Below, piece by piece: positions 35,345 to 46,316 of a stretch of 64,000 nt of DNA. Location of the stretch: the NCBI GenBank assembly GCA_029298735.1, contig JANSLP010000003.1, forward strand, positions 124,001 through 188,000, read 5' to 3'. The position numbers were made by a program, and so were the translations under genes. Within the stretch, counting starts at the first letter, position 1, and the number at the start of each line of letters is the position of its first letter. The DNA is from Ophiostoma sp. CBS 140.51 (Eukaryota; Ascomycota; Sordariomycetes; Ophiostomatales; Ophiostomataceae). A model generated the notes under the pieces. The model was not told where the DNA came from, did no database searches, and saw nothing but the letters and a program-made list of their open reading frames with translations.

Positions 35345-38300
35345 ACTGTCATATAGAGACGGAAAGGAGACAAAAAGAAATATTGGATAGAGAGTGTTTT
35401 GGAATATTTACGTCTTGTTGGATATCTATCTGCACCAACGCTATCCCCTGCACACCCAAAATATACCTAAAAAGGCGTTTCATAGAGCATTTAAAAAGTT
35501 TATTCGGAAGTCAATGTCCATCCCTTCCCTCCTGTGCGTGGTTGTGAGGTGTGATTGCACGGTTTTTCACGTTCTGTGATGACGGCGAAGGGATCGCAGT
35601 CCTGGTCTTAGCTGGACCAGGCCTCGGCCCCATTTTGAGCCTCATCACGCATTGTCTAATTCCTTTTTTCTCGTGCCTTCCTCTCTTCGCGCCTTGCCCA
35701 TTTGTCCATCCCCTGCGAGCAGGTGCTCTTTACCCTCCGATGTTGCCGATACAGAAGACAGTACAAGGTAAAAGCTTTCAAAGGATTCGTTCTCGTCTTT
35801 CGTGCCCCGACTAGAACTCGCGTTGGGCACCAATCGAGAAGCTCCACTCCATCCACGAATAAACGCTGAATATGCATTATTGTGCAACCGAAGAAGGAGA
35901 GGGCATTGTAATGGAGGGCAGATTTTGCTTCATTGTTTGGTTCGGTGCTGGTCGCAACTTCCTTTGCCCTTTGTGCTTCTGCTTCTGCTTCTCCTGCTGT
36001 GATGCTGCACTCCTCCCATCCAGCCCTTGCACACCATCATGCACGTTGCCGATTCTCGTCCCACCGCTCTTTTCCTTTCGATTTTTGATTTTGTCCTGTG
36101 GCCTTTTGTCTCCTCGATCACCTTTGAGAAAATACTGGAACTGCACTGTTCATACATGTACATTGCACTGCACTGCATTGCAGCATGCATATATGTGCAT
36201 ACACACCCCGGTCCGCACAAAAATGCAATTTGACTCAAGGATTCCCAAGGGACAGAGAGAGACCTCGACTTGAGAACAAGGGAACAAGAGACAAAGTAAA
36301 AACTTGTGCCTCTTTTCCACATGTAAGATATGCCATCCGAAGGATTCACCCCTTCTTCTGTCTTCCTCTCCTGCGACACTGTCTTTGCCTCTTTCTCACC
36401 TTTGTCTCTGCTCTGCTGGGATCCCTTTCTCTTGCATTTCCCCATGCTCTCCCCTCATGCATCTCGACTTGTGCATTTGGCAATTGATAAGCAGGGCAAC
36501 AGACTCGTCGTGACTGTGGAGTAGCATCGTGATCGAGCGTCTTCTTTGCCAGAGTTGTACTACTAACCTTCTTTTGAGAGCTCGAAAATGAAACAGGCGA
36601 TTTTATTTCCATCCCCCACACCTCTGTATTTCCCATAAGGTGAGTAGGAAATTAATCCTCAAATATCATGAACTCCCTGGGATGCCTAAGGCAACTGTTG
36701 CCGGGGCTCGTGGCTCATGGTTTTGGGAGGTGAGCAGATGCTTTGGTTGACTTCATTGCGCCTGACTCCGACGGGGCTCGACTCCAGACCCAAGGATTGG
36801 TAGAAACTCCTGCCACAGCACGCAATCTTGTTGCGTATTTTGCACGTCCCGTCTTATCGTATAGCGAGTCTCCAATGGGAGGGAGCACCGGGATGCCTGG
36901 TCAGATGCTCTCCTTCGCTGTCTTTTCCAAAGTGCGTCATTATCAACTCCCCGTCATTTTCACCCAACTCGATTTTGGAGTTCGATTGCAACCGAATTAA
37001 AGGAAAGGCGTGAAAAAAGAAGAAAAAATGGTGTTGAATAGATGCAAGGGGATGAGATCACTTGACGACTCCTCTCGGCGTGAAACCGCTCTTTTGGGTT
37101 TTGCGTGACGTTGTAACTCGCAAGGCTAATGAACGAAGAGCACAAGGTAAGAGTCATAATCAAATGATGGATGAGGGTGCTTGTTTATGTTCTGATTTTG
37201 ATGAGGTCGGGTAGACAGTAGGGATGGTAGTTGGATGCGAAAAGAACAGATGGAAGGGAAGAAAAGTAGGACCAGGATGTAAAAAAAGTCGACTACGCTG
37301 TGACAATAAAACTAGATATGTTAGAGCGTGGATGGCGATGCAGAAGCAGATTGTAAGCGTGATACTCACCGCAACGAGGCCAAAACACACCCCTCTCTGA
37401 CCTTTCGACCTGGAAGAGACGCCCGAACCAGGGGACGGCAAAGAGGGGGTGAGGCGGGAGAAGTCGTCGAAGAACGCAACTTGACGTTCTTTGGTTCATC
37501 ACACGTAATGTTTCTTCTGGGGCCCCTTTCCGTGTCTCTCATTTTTCAATCGTTTGTTTGTTTGCCTTGTCTTTTTTGTATCCGTTGCTGGGTTTCTGTA
37601 CACGAAACCACATGACGGCATTCTATCTAGACAGTCGCTCCTCCTTTAGAATATTTCTTTTCTCAAACCACAGCCCCCTGTCCTGTCGTTCTACATCAAT
37701 CAACTTGAAAGTGATCCGAGAATGATGCTAGATAGGACATCGAAAAGACCCACAGACGTTCCATCTTGGCAAACGCTGCAAGGCCCAGCCCAGGTCTTGT
37801 CCTGTCACTGGTGGCCTGGCCTGGCCAGTTGCTCCCCATCTCCCGCCCCCCAGATGTGCCGCTCCAAGGATGCCAGACTGCAGGTTCTCGGACAGTCAGA
37901 CTCTCAGACGCCTTCGGCAGCCAGGCCCACAGACTTTTTCTTTGGTTTCTGGACCACACGCCCCTTCTTCTCTGATTCTCTGGGCTCTTTCTGGTTGTTT
38001 CCTGTCTCTCGCTCTCTTCGCTGCCTTCCGACTGCACCCTGGCTCGTTTCAGGGCCCTCCAACCGGAAGTGACGAGAAAGATTGCGGTCGCGTTAGCGCT
38101 ATGCATTCAGACTGACAAGACGGGCCAATGGCAAATCTGTGCTCTCTTTCTGTTTGATTGAGTGGTCGCCACATATCGTCACACCTAAAAAGCAAGAAAG
38201 GCAAAGAAGAAGAAGGCGGAAGAGAGAAAGAACCGTTTCGACGCAAAAGATGGGGAACTAGGGGATGTCGCCAGAATCGTACACACCATCTCAATTTCTC

Positions 38301-41300
38301 TGGTCTTCCTTTTGCCGACATTACCCATTTTGCGGAAAGCCGTCGAGAGAGGAGATCGTGATGATGCTGGGTAGCGGCATGCACTAACAAGTAGGGGGTC
38401 CAAGGAGCCATGCGCTGCGTGAGGTGTGGGTGCGATCTCAAGTATCTTTATTCGATAAGGGTGAATAAAGACGAAATAGATGCCTTGAATGGATGTGGCT
38501 TCTATCAGACGGAAGCAACTGCAAGTCAAACAAAAGAGCGCCGGAAAGCACACAACTATTCTATTCTTTTTCATGTATGTGGCGAGACGGGAGGACGTAC
38601 ATATACATCATCTACCCTCGCCCACACATGCCCCTCCACTCAACCTAGACACCATTGCAAATGTGTGTGATCTGTTGTGGACAGACCAAACCTCGGGAAG
38701 ACCCTTCATGCAGTTTTTGTGAGGGTTTGTTTGATGTGTGCGCCGTGTGATGTGTCTTGCAGGCGCCCATTTAGGGATTTAGGGTTCGTTCTCGCCTTGG
38801 CATGAGCGTTGCACCCCTCTCCATTTCTTTTCTGTTCACTCTCCCAATCCTTGTCGGCCGTTTGGCGATTGTCCGTTCTTTTTTGTTCTTTCGCAAGGGT
38901 TCAACTGTTTCGAGGGATGCTGTGTGCGACCAAGGGCGGGAAGGGATGAGAGAGGGGACCTTTTCCCAACGTCGAGAGCGTTTGCGGTCCAGTGCGGTGT
39001 TGTGAGGGCACTGTGGCACACTAGATCGACCGGTAGAACGAGGGGGGAAAGAAAAAGAAAAAGAAGCGAGCGGATGCTCGGGCGCATAACGTTCAACAGT
39101 CGCAATGTAGCAGATCCTCAAACATGATACAACGGAAGGCGTTTCTCACGAGAGAATAGTCGAAAACAGTCGTTCAGCTTAGAAAATCTCACCCATAGCA
39201 AAAATGAAAACAGCTGCATAGATCATCAAGATAGATGCCTCTCAATATTGGGCATTAGACGTGTTTCTCTGTCGTATGGAAGGGACGGGTAGACGGATGT
39301 GTAATATAAACGAGTCGTGATCGGGACATGGGAGAAGATATGGGAAGGCATTTGGCAATGTGTGAATTATCGACAGTGTTACAATTTGAAATATGCAAGA
39401 TGGAAAAATCAGAAAAGGGGGGGAGAAGGGATGGGCTGAACTGCGAAAGTGAATATGCTGAGGGGAAAAGTGCGATGCTACACCTAGGGCGTCTGATGGT
39501 GGCAGTCGCCTCCCCTCACAAGGCTTCCAGTACAATTTCCTGTTTGGGAACTAGCACAGGGTCGAATTCCGGGCTGGGATGGGGCAACACGCAGTAACAG
39601 TCCAAAAAAACACTTAGGACAGAGCAACTGGCCCGTCATAAACATCCCGTCCGTCGCTTCCCTATCGGTGTGTATGTCTATGCAGGAGCTTGGCGTATTG
39701 TTCCGCAGATGAAGTGCCCACCATCGTGGTCGGTGAAGGGAAGGTGCGCCCAGTAGCGAGACGGCACGTCAGTGTATTCCGTGCTGCACCTGCCAGTGGG
39801 ATGTGTCCGTTTCAATAGACCGCCCTTTCTCATTCTCCCTATTCTGCCGTTTCGTCCTTTTCTCACTGTAGACTGAGCCATCAAGCCCTTGCTAGGGAAG
39901 GAGCATTCCTGGTATAATTGTAGTCTTCACAGGGCGAGGAGCCCCCCATGAGACACAAGTTTCAAGCCCATATTCCCATTTTTGTTGTTATTCGTTTTTT
40001 GTCTCACTCAAAACCCGAATCTGTCCGTTTTCTTTGGATGATTCTCCTTTTCGTCACGGGTCCTTGCATCACTTTGCGACAAGAAGAGAGCGAGAGATTG
40101 ATCTCGCTCACTCACACTCACTTTCACCCTTGTCCGCAGCGGCATATGTACGAATGCCCATCGCAGACGCTCATTGGTTGCGCATTTCGAAAGAGAAATC
40201 GAACTAGGGGAGACGCTCCGTAAAACAAAAATGGGTGAAGACGCGACTGAGGAAAAAAAGAGGAGACGAAAAAGGAGGAGAGGTTGCACTAAGAAAATAG
40301 CGCGGGTCGCGAGTATTTCAAGCGGGTCCAATTAAGAGCTTGTAGCGCATATGTACCCAGTACAGAAAACTTAGCGCTAAATTAAGCAATTCTGACAGAT
40401 ATATACTTGAAGAGTACAAAGAAGCGTTGCCTGCAGCACAGTGCTAGGGCTGACGGCCATCAACTCACTGAGAGAGAACAGAATAGTGTGCGACACGATC
40501 AAGCCCTAGGTTTTGACAAGTGCAGGCGTCATGATTTTTGTTTTGTGTCTATTTTTGCCTCACATGGACACGAGTACTCATCGGAACAGGAGCCATATCT
40601 GTCTGTTGGCCAGAATCACGCATCTCGAATTTCCCTGCTCCAGATCAGCGTCGCTCCTCTTTCAAGTACTGTTCTCCTTCTTTCCGGGGCGATGTGTGGT
40701 AAATGTGCCACTCCTCCACTTCCTGTGCACATCTCCATGTCGTATTTTGGCGCCGGTTCATCCTTTTGGCGCTGTCTTGCTTTCCCTTTGTGGCCCTTGG
40801 AGCCATCTCTAGTGCCGTTTTGTGCTTGGTCGACATGCTGAGAAATTGTGTAAATACACACCCTGTTGTTCTGTTTCCGCCCGAAGAAACAGGGCGCTGT
40901 CCCACGGCCTTGGTGGTGGGATGGGCAGTTTTTGGGGCCTGGTCTGGCCGCCTTCGTCTGTTCTGTTTGTGTTCTGGCCGGGCCACACAAAGGACAAAAC
41001 CCACTACAGCGTCCCCGCGCGAGGTTGAAGAAGACCCCCAAAAATGGGGCCGTCCGTTTGAGCCTGGCCGCTTCTGGTCCAGGCACCAAATTTTGGGGGC
41101 GTATTGCACATGTAAGATATTATCGTAATTGGGCCTGCCGAGCCTTGCTCACAACTGGGATCGACGACACACGTGTTGCACGCTCAAAGGCTGCGTCCTT
41201 TTTTTCTCGTTTGTCCTTGACAAGGTCTCGGCCTTTTGTGTCACCGTGATGCGCATGGACTCACGGCCACGGGAGAGCACGGTGATGTGGCCAGGCATGT

Positions 41301-43086
41301 CCACTCAGTAATAGTGTGCCGATACGTGTAAGCGGACGACGGGACGAGATGCAAGATACAAACTCTACGGAGCCGCCGACAGATGAGAGGTATTGATAGA
41401 CTTTAAAAGGTCGACACAAAGTTGTAATTTCCCGATTGGGTGCTTCTTGCCGTCTATTCTTCATGGCTCTGAAGAGTCGCACCTTCTGTTTTGTGTTGTT
41501 TCCCTGCTATTGTTAGTTTGTATCAAACGCGCCTATGCATGATCATGAGATAAAAAGCCTGCGTGCTTTTGGGATCTGTTTGTCATGTGTTTGGGCGATT
41601 CCCAGGCGTCCTTTTAGCCAGCTATGCAATAAGCAGGCCTTTCTCGTGCCCATACCTTATCATCATCGACCGACTTATACCAAACTGTGCCAGTCATCCC
41701 CATCTGTAGTTCGTTCCTTCCCTTCCCGCCCTTCACCACCAGGGCTAGCTTCCATGTTCATTGCGCCTTCCCGCAGCCTTACTCGTAGCCTTTGTTGTAT
41801 AAGCCGACGACAGGTTTGTACCCCGGATCGCTCTTTCCGTAAGCACAGTCGTACTTTCTCTGCCCTATTCTGTAAAACTGTAGAGATTATGTTTGTTTTG
41901 CTCCCTCTCATCTTCTTCTTTCTTTTCTTATTTGTTTTTTTACCCGCACCGCAGCATAGTTTCCAGAGCACCGTCTACGTACCACGCAACGAACAGGTAA
42001 GAGCTTTCCCATCACTGTGTCGCATACACGCACACAGTATGCCCTCATCCAAAACGTGCATAGTTGCACACAGCAAAAGATTGGCAGAGGGACAGCAGGC
42101 GGAGCAGAACGGATAGGAACAAGCAGATTGCGCATGGAGCAAATCTTCACGATCGATGAAGGCCGTTTGTTTCTGGCCCACAGTCGGCGAGTTCCCCCTG
42201 TCATTCGGCCGGCGATGACAAGCTCACGGGCCACAATGGGAAAACAGGACCACCGGCTTTTCCACGCGCACATCCGCAACAGAGGCATGACAATGCCGGC
42301 ATTTGGCCCAGAGCCGTCACTGTCATCATCGTCGCGACAGACAGAGAGAAGTGCCAAGCGCAACCCACCTGGCCTGGGCCAAGAGCTGCACGGCAGTGGA
42401 TTCCCATTCCCTTGCCCCTCCCATGGCCCATGGACGTGAGATGCAGTGTGGAGCCAATTCTGGCGGGCGGACGAGCTTCCTGAGGGTGGGAGAAGCTGCC
42501 TGGTGGATTGTGCGTGCGGTGAGGTGCGCTAAATGAACCAACCTGCCGTCCTTGCAGCACGCGAGGTGCACGCTAGCACGGTGAGCCGAACAAAGAGATA
42601 CGAGACGAGAGAGAGGGCAGAGGTCAGGAGCGCAGATACCAACCCGTGCTCCGCTTCTGTGCTTCTCTCCCCTCGGCCCCCTCTGCCCCTTGCTCGGCCG
42701 CGTCTTGGGTGTGTTTACCATTGTTCTCTGCTGCTCTGTCTTCGCAAGGTGTCCTCGACATCCGCCCGACTTGCATTGTGCAAGAGACCTTCTGAGGACA
42801 AGTGCAGTTCAACACAGACACCATCTGGTGCACACACCTTTGCCATCATCCTCCAACCAGGCCACCCATGCACAACCCCCGAGCCCCCTTCTTGTGTTTC
42901 TCTCCCCAAAAATCCCGTCGCATCATTCTGGAACCCCCTTGCTGATATGGTCGAACCGTTGCAGTCCACTTCGAGGCGCACACAAGAAACATTCGCTTCT
43001 TGCACATGCAGCACGCCTGACCGTTTTTCGCTCGCCGTGCGAAGAGCAAATATACCATTATTTCGTCTTACATGTATCCTTTCCAA

Positions 43087-43188
43087 GTAAGTCCGGAGTG
43101 CCCTTACGAAGCCATCAAGTGTTCACCACTTATACCCGTCACCATACGTGCAAATATCTGTTGTTGTGTTGGTAACTGACAAAATCAG
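43087..43188 (+). other. Candidate 5'-UTR (or non-coding RNA) intron
   Basis: GTAAGT donor at 43087, CTGAC branch at 43176-43180 and AATCAG acceptor ending at 43188; 102 nt, within the size range of the coding introns here. It lies 1.2 kb upstream of the Whi3-like start codon. The signals are visible; that it is spliced is inferred. Confidence 0.35.
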
Positions 43189-43387
43189 CTTGAGTCCTGA
43201 GCAGGCACATATATCAAGAAAACGACGCCTGCTACGGCTTTGCGCAAACTTCAGCCCCTGAACACGCCATTCGACTACAGTGCGAGCGCTCGAATACCTT
43301 GCACTGTCCAAGTCGCGCTCCTTTTCGCGACTGCCATTAAACCTTAGTCGAGCGTGCACACCCCCCTCTTTTATCAAACTCAACGGA

Positions 43388-43409
43388 GTACTTGTACAGG
43401 TACTTGTAC
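43388..43409. repeat. Direct repeat of GTACTTGTAC
   Basis: Two copies of GTACTTGTAC separated by AG, in the pyrimidine-rich leader region. The unit is near-palindromic. A related palindrome, AAGTACTAGTACTT, lies at about 43649-43662. Confidence 0.6.
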
Positions 43410-44298
43410 GCCCTCGACACCCTCGACACCCTCCCCGTTCTGACCCTTGGAACCGTCTCCCTTTCAAGTCCTTCCTCGTCCCTCCTGCTGCAGAGTCCCG
43501 TCCCATCCCTCTCCCTCATTATCTGTCGCTCATTCTTACCACACCCCCCGCGCCTTAGCAAGGGTTGAAGCACCAGGCCAGAGAACGCACCAGTTTTTCG
43601 TTCTCGATACCATCTGGACACTTGCTGCCAACAAGGACTTGTCTACAAAAGTACTAGTACTTGCACTTTTGAGGGCTCTCGGCCAGAACTTGGCCCAAAC
43701 CCACAAAATCACACACCCTCCCATTATTTCTCCAACAAAAACCCATCCACGCCCATCTGTATCCACTCCCTCTCTCTTGTCTTCCCACCTTCTTCCGCCG
43801 CGTCCACTCCTCCCACTCACCTTTCATCCTCCCCTCCCCCCAAATTTCCTAATTCGCGACGCAACATTTCTGAACTTTGTCTCCCTTCGTTATCTCAACA
43901 ACACGACCGCTATCCTTCCTATCCCTCCTTCGTTTCCATCACCGCGCGCAAAACTTTCGTTTTCGCTTCGCCTTCTTTTGCCTCAACCTCTCGTCTCTCA
44001 TCCATCGTCCATCGCTTGACATTAACTTTCTTTATCGCAGTTGCGCCATCTCGCCTCGACAGCCAGATCCGCACCGTCGTCGTTCTCCACTGCACTTTTG
44101 CGACAGCCTCTCCTCGACAAACGCAAACTTTCCAACGCGCGCGCGCATCATCCCATCCGATTATCGCCAAAGCGCCCAAACTTGCGGCTGTTTCTATTTT
44201 TTTTTGTTGTCGCGGCCTGCTTCCGAAAAACTCGACTTGCCAACATCGCTTGTCGCATCCATCGCCCGCCACCTTTTAAATTGCAAAGAAACAAAATA

Positions 44299-44320
44299 CG
44301 ACCGCGACCGCGACCGCGAC
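44299..44320. repeat. Hexamer tandem repeat CGACCG
   Basis: About 3.7 units of CGACCG, roughly 100 nt upstream of the Whi3-like start codon, in the presumed leader. Confidence 0.65.
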
Positions 44321-44423
44321 TTGCCGAGCCACGATTGCACTTTCCTACATCTCGACTCCGTCTGTTCCTCACACGTCGCTCAACCTGATACACACATACA
44401 AGCTTACACACCTGCTCGTTCTG

Positions 44424-46316
44424 ATGCCATCATTCGGTAATCAAATCAACGGGCGTGCGCCCTCGGTTTCGGGCTCTGCATACGCCACATCGCCGCCGAC
44501 GCTGTCACGAAACGAGTCGTTTGGCAACATCACAACACAAAACGGTGCCATGTCGTCGTCTTTCCATTCAAACCCGCAGCCTATTCGGCCTCCAGGCGCC
44601 ATTGGAAGCGCGTTGCCTCTGCCTATCGGTACAGCACCGTCCGCAAACGGCTTTCCCAGGGACCCGATCTCGACTGGGAGCAATCCGTTGACGGCCATGT
44701 CGTCCGCAGCTGCCTCCCCGAAATACACGGTACTTATTCGCCGCCTATCGCCTGAAACAACTGAAGAAACAATCCGTCTGATACTATCATTTTCAAAGGA
44801 CTGCACCGGCATCGACCTCCATCCAGCCGAAAACTCTGAGGACCATGGTTTCCGCTCTGCAACTGTCTCGTTCCAGTCTCCCAACGGGGCGTTTGAGGCA
44901 CAGAAGAACCTCAATGGAAAGACCAACCTCAAGCAGGACGCGACGATGATTGCTGAAGTTGTGAACGGCGCCCGCCGTTCTACTGTGGATTATTCCTCCA
45001 ATGCAACGCCTTCGTCGTCGGTCTCATCATCCCGGGGCTCAGGTCGCTTGTCGATTCCATTCCAGTCCTTTGACACCATCGGGCCATCGTCCAACGGCGG
45101 CTATTTTAACACCAACAACGGTGCAGGTCTTGCTGGCGCTTCGGACCTAGCCAACTCGGAACCGGCCGGTCCTGCCGGTCAATACCAGCTGTATTCGGCT
45201 CAGTCGCCCATCGGAGTTCGCCGCGCCCGTCCAGCGAACAGAGAACTCCTGGAGGATGATGCCGTGTTTCCCAGCGACTCCCTGGATATGAGACCCCCGA
45301 CTTACAACAACAACTCTCAAAGCCTGAATGCTGCCATTATAGAGGCCGGTTTGACTGGCCCCGGCTCAGCCGCTATGGCTGCACCGGACGTTGACTCTCA
45401 CCCGTTTCTCCAGCGTTTTGGTAGCCTCAGCCTGAACACAGCGGATGTTATCCCCGACTCGATGCCTGGCCCCATGAGCGCCTCCATGAGCGCCCCAATG
45501 AGTGCATCCGTGAGCAACGCCAGGAGCACCCCAATGAACGGCTCCATGAACAGCACCATGACCTCGCCATACGCCTCGTATACCAATACGCCTATGTCAA
45601 CCCAGCCCATGGTCAATATGTCGCCAATGGAGGCAAACGGCCCAGTGAATGGCCCATTGCCTGCATGGAGTGGTCCTGGCTTCGGCAGCATGCGGCCCCC
45701 GCCTAAGCTTCCACCTATCAACCTGGCGGACCAGAATCCTCCTTGCAACACTCTCTACGTCGGAAATCTTCCCGCTGGTGCAGCAGAAGAGGAACTCAAG
45801 GCAATGTTCTGCCGGCAGCGTGGCTACAAGAGAATGTGTTTCCGCACCAAGCCCAATGGCCCTATGTGCTTTGTTGAGTTTGAGAGCATCACCACTGCAA
45901 CCAAGGCTTTGCTCGATCTTTACGGCCGGCCCCTCCACAACAGCGTGAAGGGAGGCATTCGCCTCAGCTTTTCAAAGAACCCTCTTGGGGTCCGAAGTCA
46001 CCAGAACCCGAATGCGCCGCCGCCATCGGCCAGGAGCAACATGTTGCACATGACCAGCCCTGGTGCTTTCCCTCCCCCGGGACTTTCGGCTCCTCCAGGT
46101 CTTGGCACCACCATTTTGGGCGCAGGCATCATAACGCCTGCACACGAGGTACCTCCGATGCCCCGCGCAACCGTTTCTGACCTTATGGCCAACAACGGTT
46201 GGTCAAACGCGCCGCAGTACCACCACCAGGGCACTGTCAACGGGAACCACAATGGTAACCACAACGGCTACCACAACGGAAACCTTTACGTCAACCTCAA
46301 CGGACACATCCGTTAG
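44424..46316 (+). CDS. Two-RRM RNA-binding protein, Whi3/Whi4/Scw1 type
   Basis: A single exon of 630 residues. It begins [13 protein letters not shown]; residues 1-95 are Ser/Asn/Pro-rich. The first, divergent RRM spans about 100-190 ([39 protein letters not shown]). A disordered middle includes a Met/Ser/Ala-rich segment (about 348-400). The second, canonical RRM spans about 434-520, with RNP2 NTLYVGNLP and RNP1-like GPMCFVEF, ending [10 protein letters not shown]. The tail has repeated NGNHNG units. This layout, with the C-terminal RRM best kept, is that of Whi3/Whi4 and fission-yeast Scw1, which bind specific mRNAs and affect cell-cycle size control or cell-wall integrity and can form condensates. 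Family placement is good; the targets are unknown here. A long leader with out-of-frame open frames precedes it. Confidence 0.88.
   Translation: MPSFGNQINGRAPSVSGSAYATSPPTLSRNESFGNITTQNGAMSSSFHSNPQPIRPPGAIGSALPLPIGTAPSANGFPRDPISTGSNPLTAMSSAAASPKYTVLIRRLSPETTEETIRLILSFSKDCTGIDLHPAENSEDHGFRSATVSFQSPNGAFEAQKNLNGKTNLKQDATMIAEVVNGARRSTVDYSSNATPSSSVSSSRGSGRLSIPFQSFDTIGPSSNGGYFNTNNGAGLAGASDLANSEPAGPAGQYQLYSAQSPIGVRRARPANRELLEDDAVFPSDSLDMRPPTYNNNSQSLNAAIIEAGLTGPGSAAMAAPDVDSHPFLQRFGSLSLNTADVIPDSMPGPMSASMSAPMSASVSNARSTPMNGSMNSTMTSPYASYTNTPMSTQPMVNMSPMEANGPVNGPLPAWSGPGFGSMRPPPKLPPINLADQNPPCNTLYVGNLPAGAAEEELKAMFCRQRGYKRMCFRTKPNGPMCFVEFESITTATKALLDLYGRPLHNSVKGGIRLSFSKNPLGVRSHQNPNAPPPSARSNMLHMTSPGAFPPPGLSAPPGLGTTILGAGIITPAHEVPPMPRATVSDLMANNGWSNAPQYHHQGTVNGNHNGNHNGYHNGNLYVNLNGHIR

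Larger units (their letters stand above)
35345..44423. other. 9-kb interval without a recognisable gene; leader of the Whi3-like gene at its end
   Basis: The largest gap in the window. I read both strands and found no open frame with a known domain, no tRNA and no transposon. The first few hundred nt will be the HOM2 3' UTR. Splice-like signals occur at 41997 (CAG|GTAAGA) and 43087-43188 (GTAAGT ... CTGAC ... TCAG). From about 43400 to 44420 the plus strand is strongly pyrimidine-rich with long out-of-frame open frames, as in a long leader. Short repeats include the CTTCTG run near 35968-35990, GTACTTGTAC at 43388-43409 and CGACCG at 44299-44320. A non-coding RNA or a long spliced 5' UTR is possible but not shown. 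Confidence 0.5.

Noticed and set aside
36976..36991. GTTCGATTGCAAC resembling a tRNA B-box
   Set aside because: No cloverleaf can be drawn around it.
42533..43090. 185-codon frame in the 9-kb gap
   Set aside because: Pro/Ser/Arg-rich without codon bias or known motif; it ends inside a candidate intron donor. Kept only as part of the gap description.
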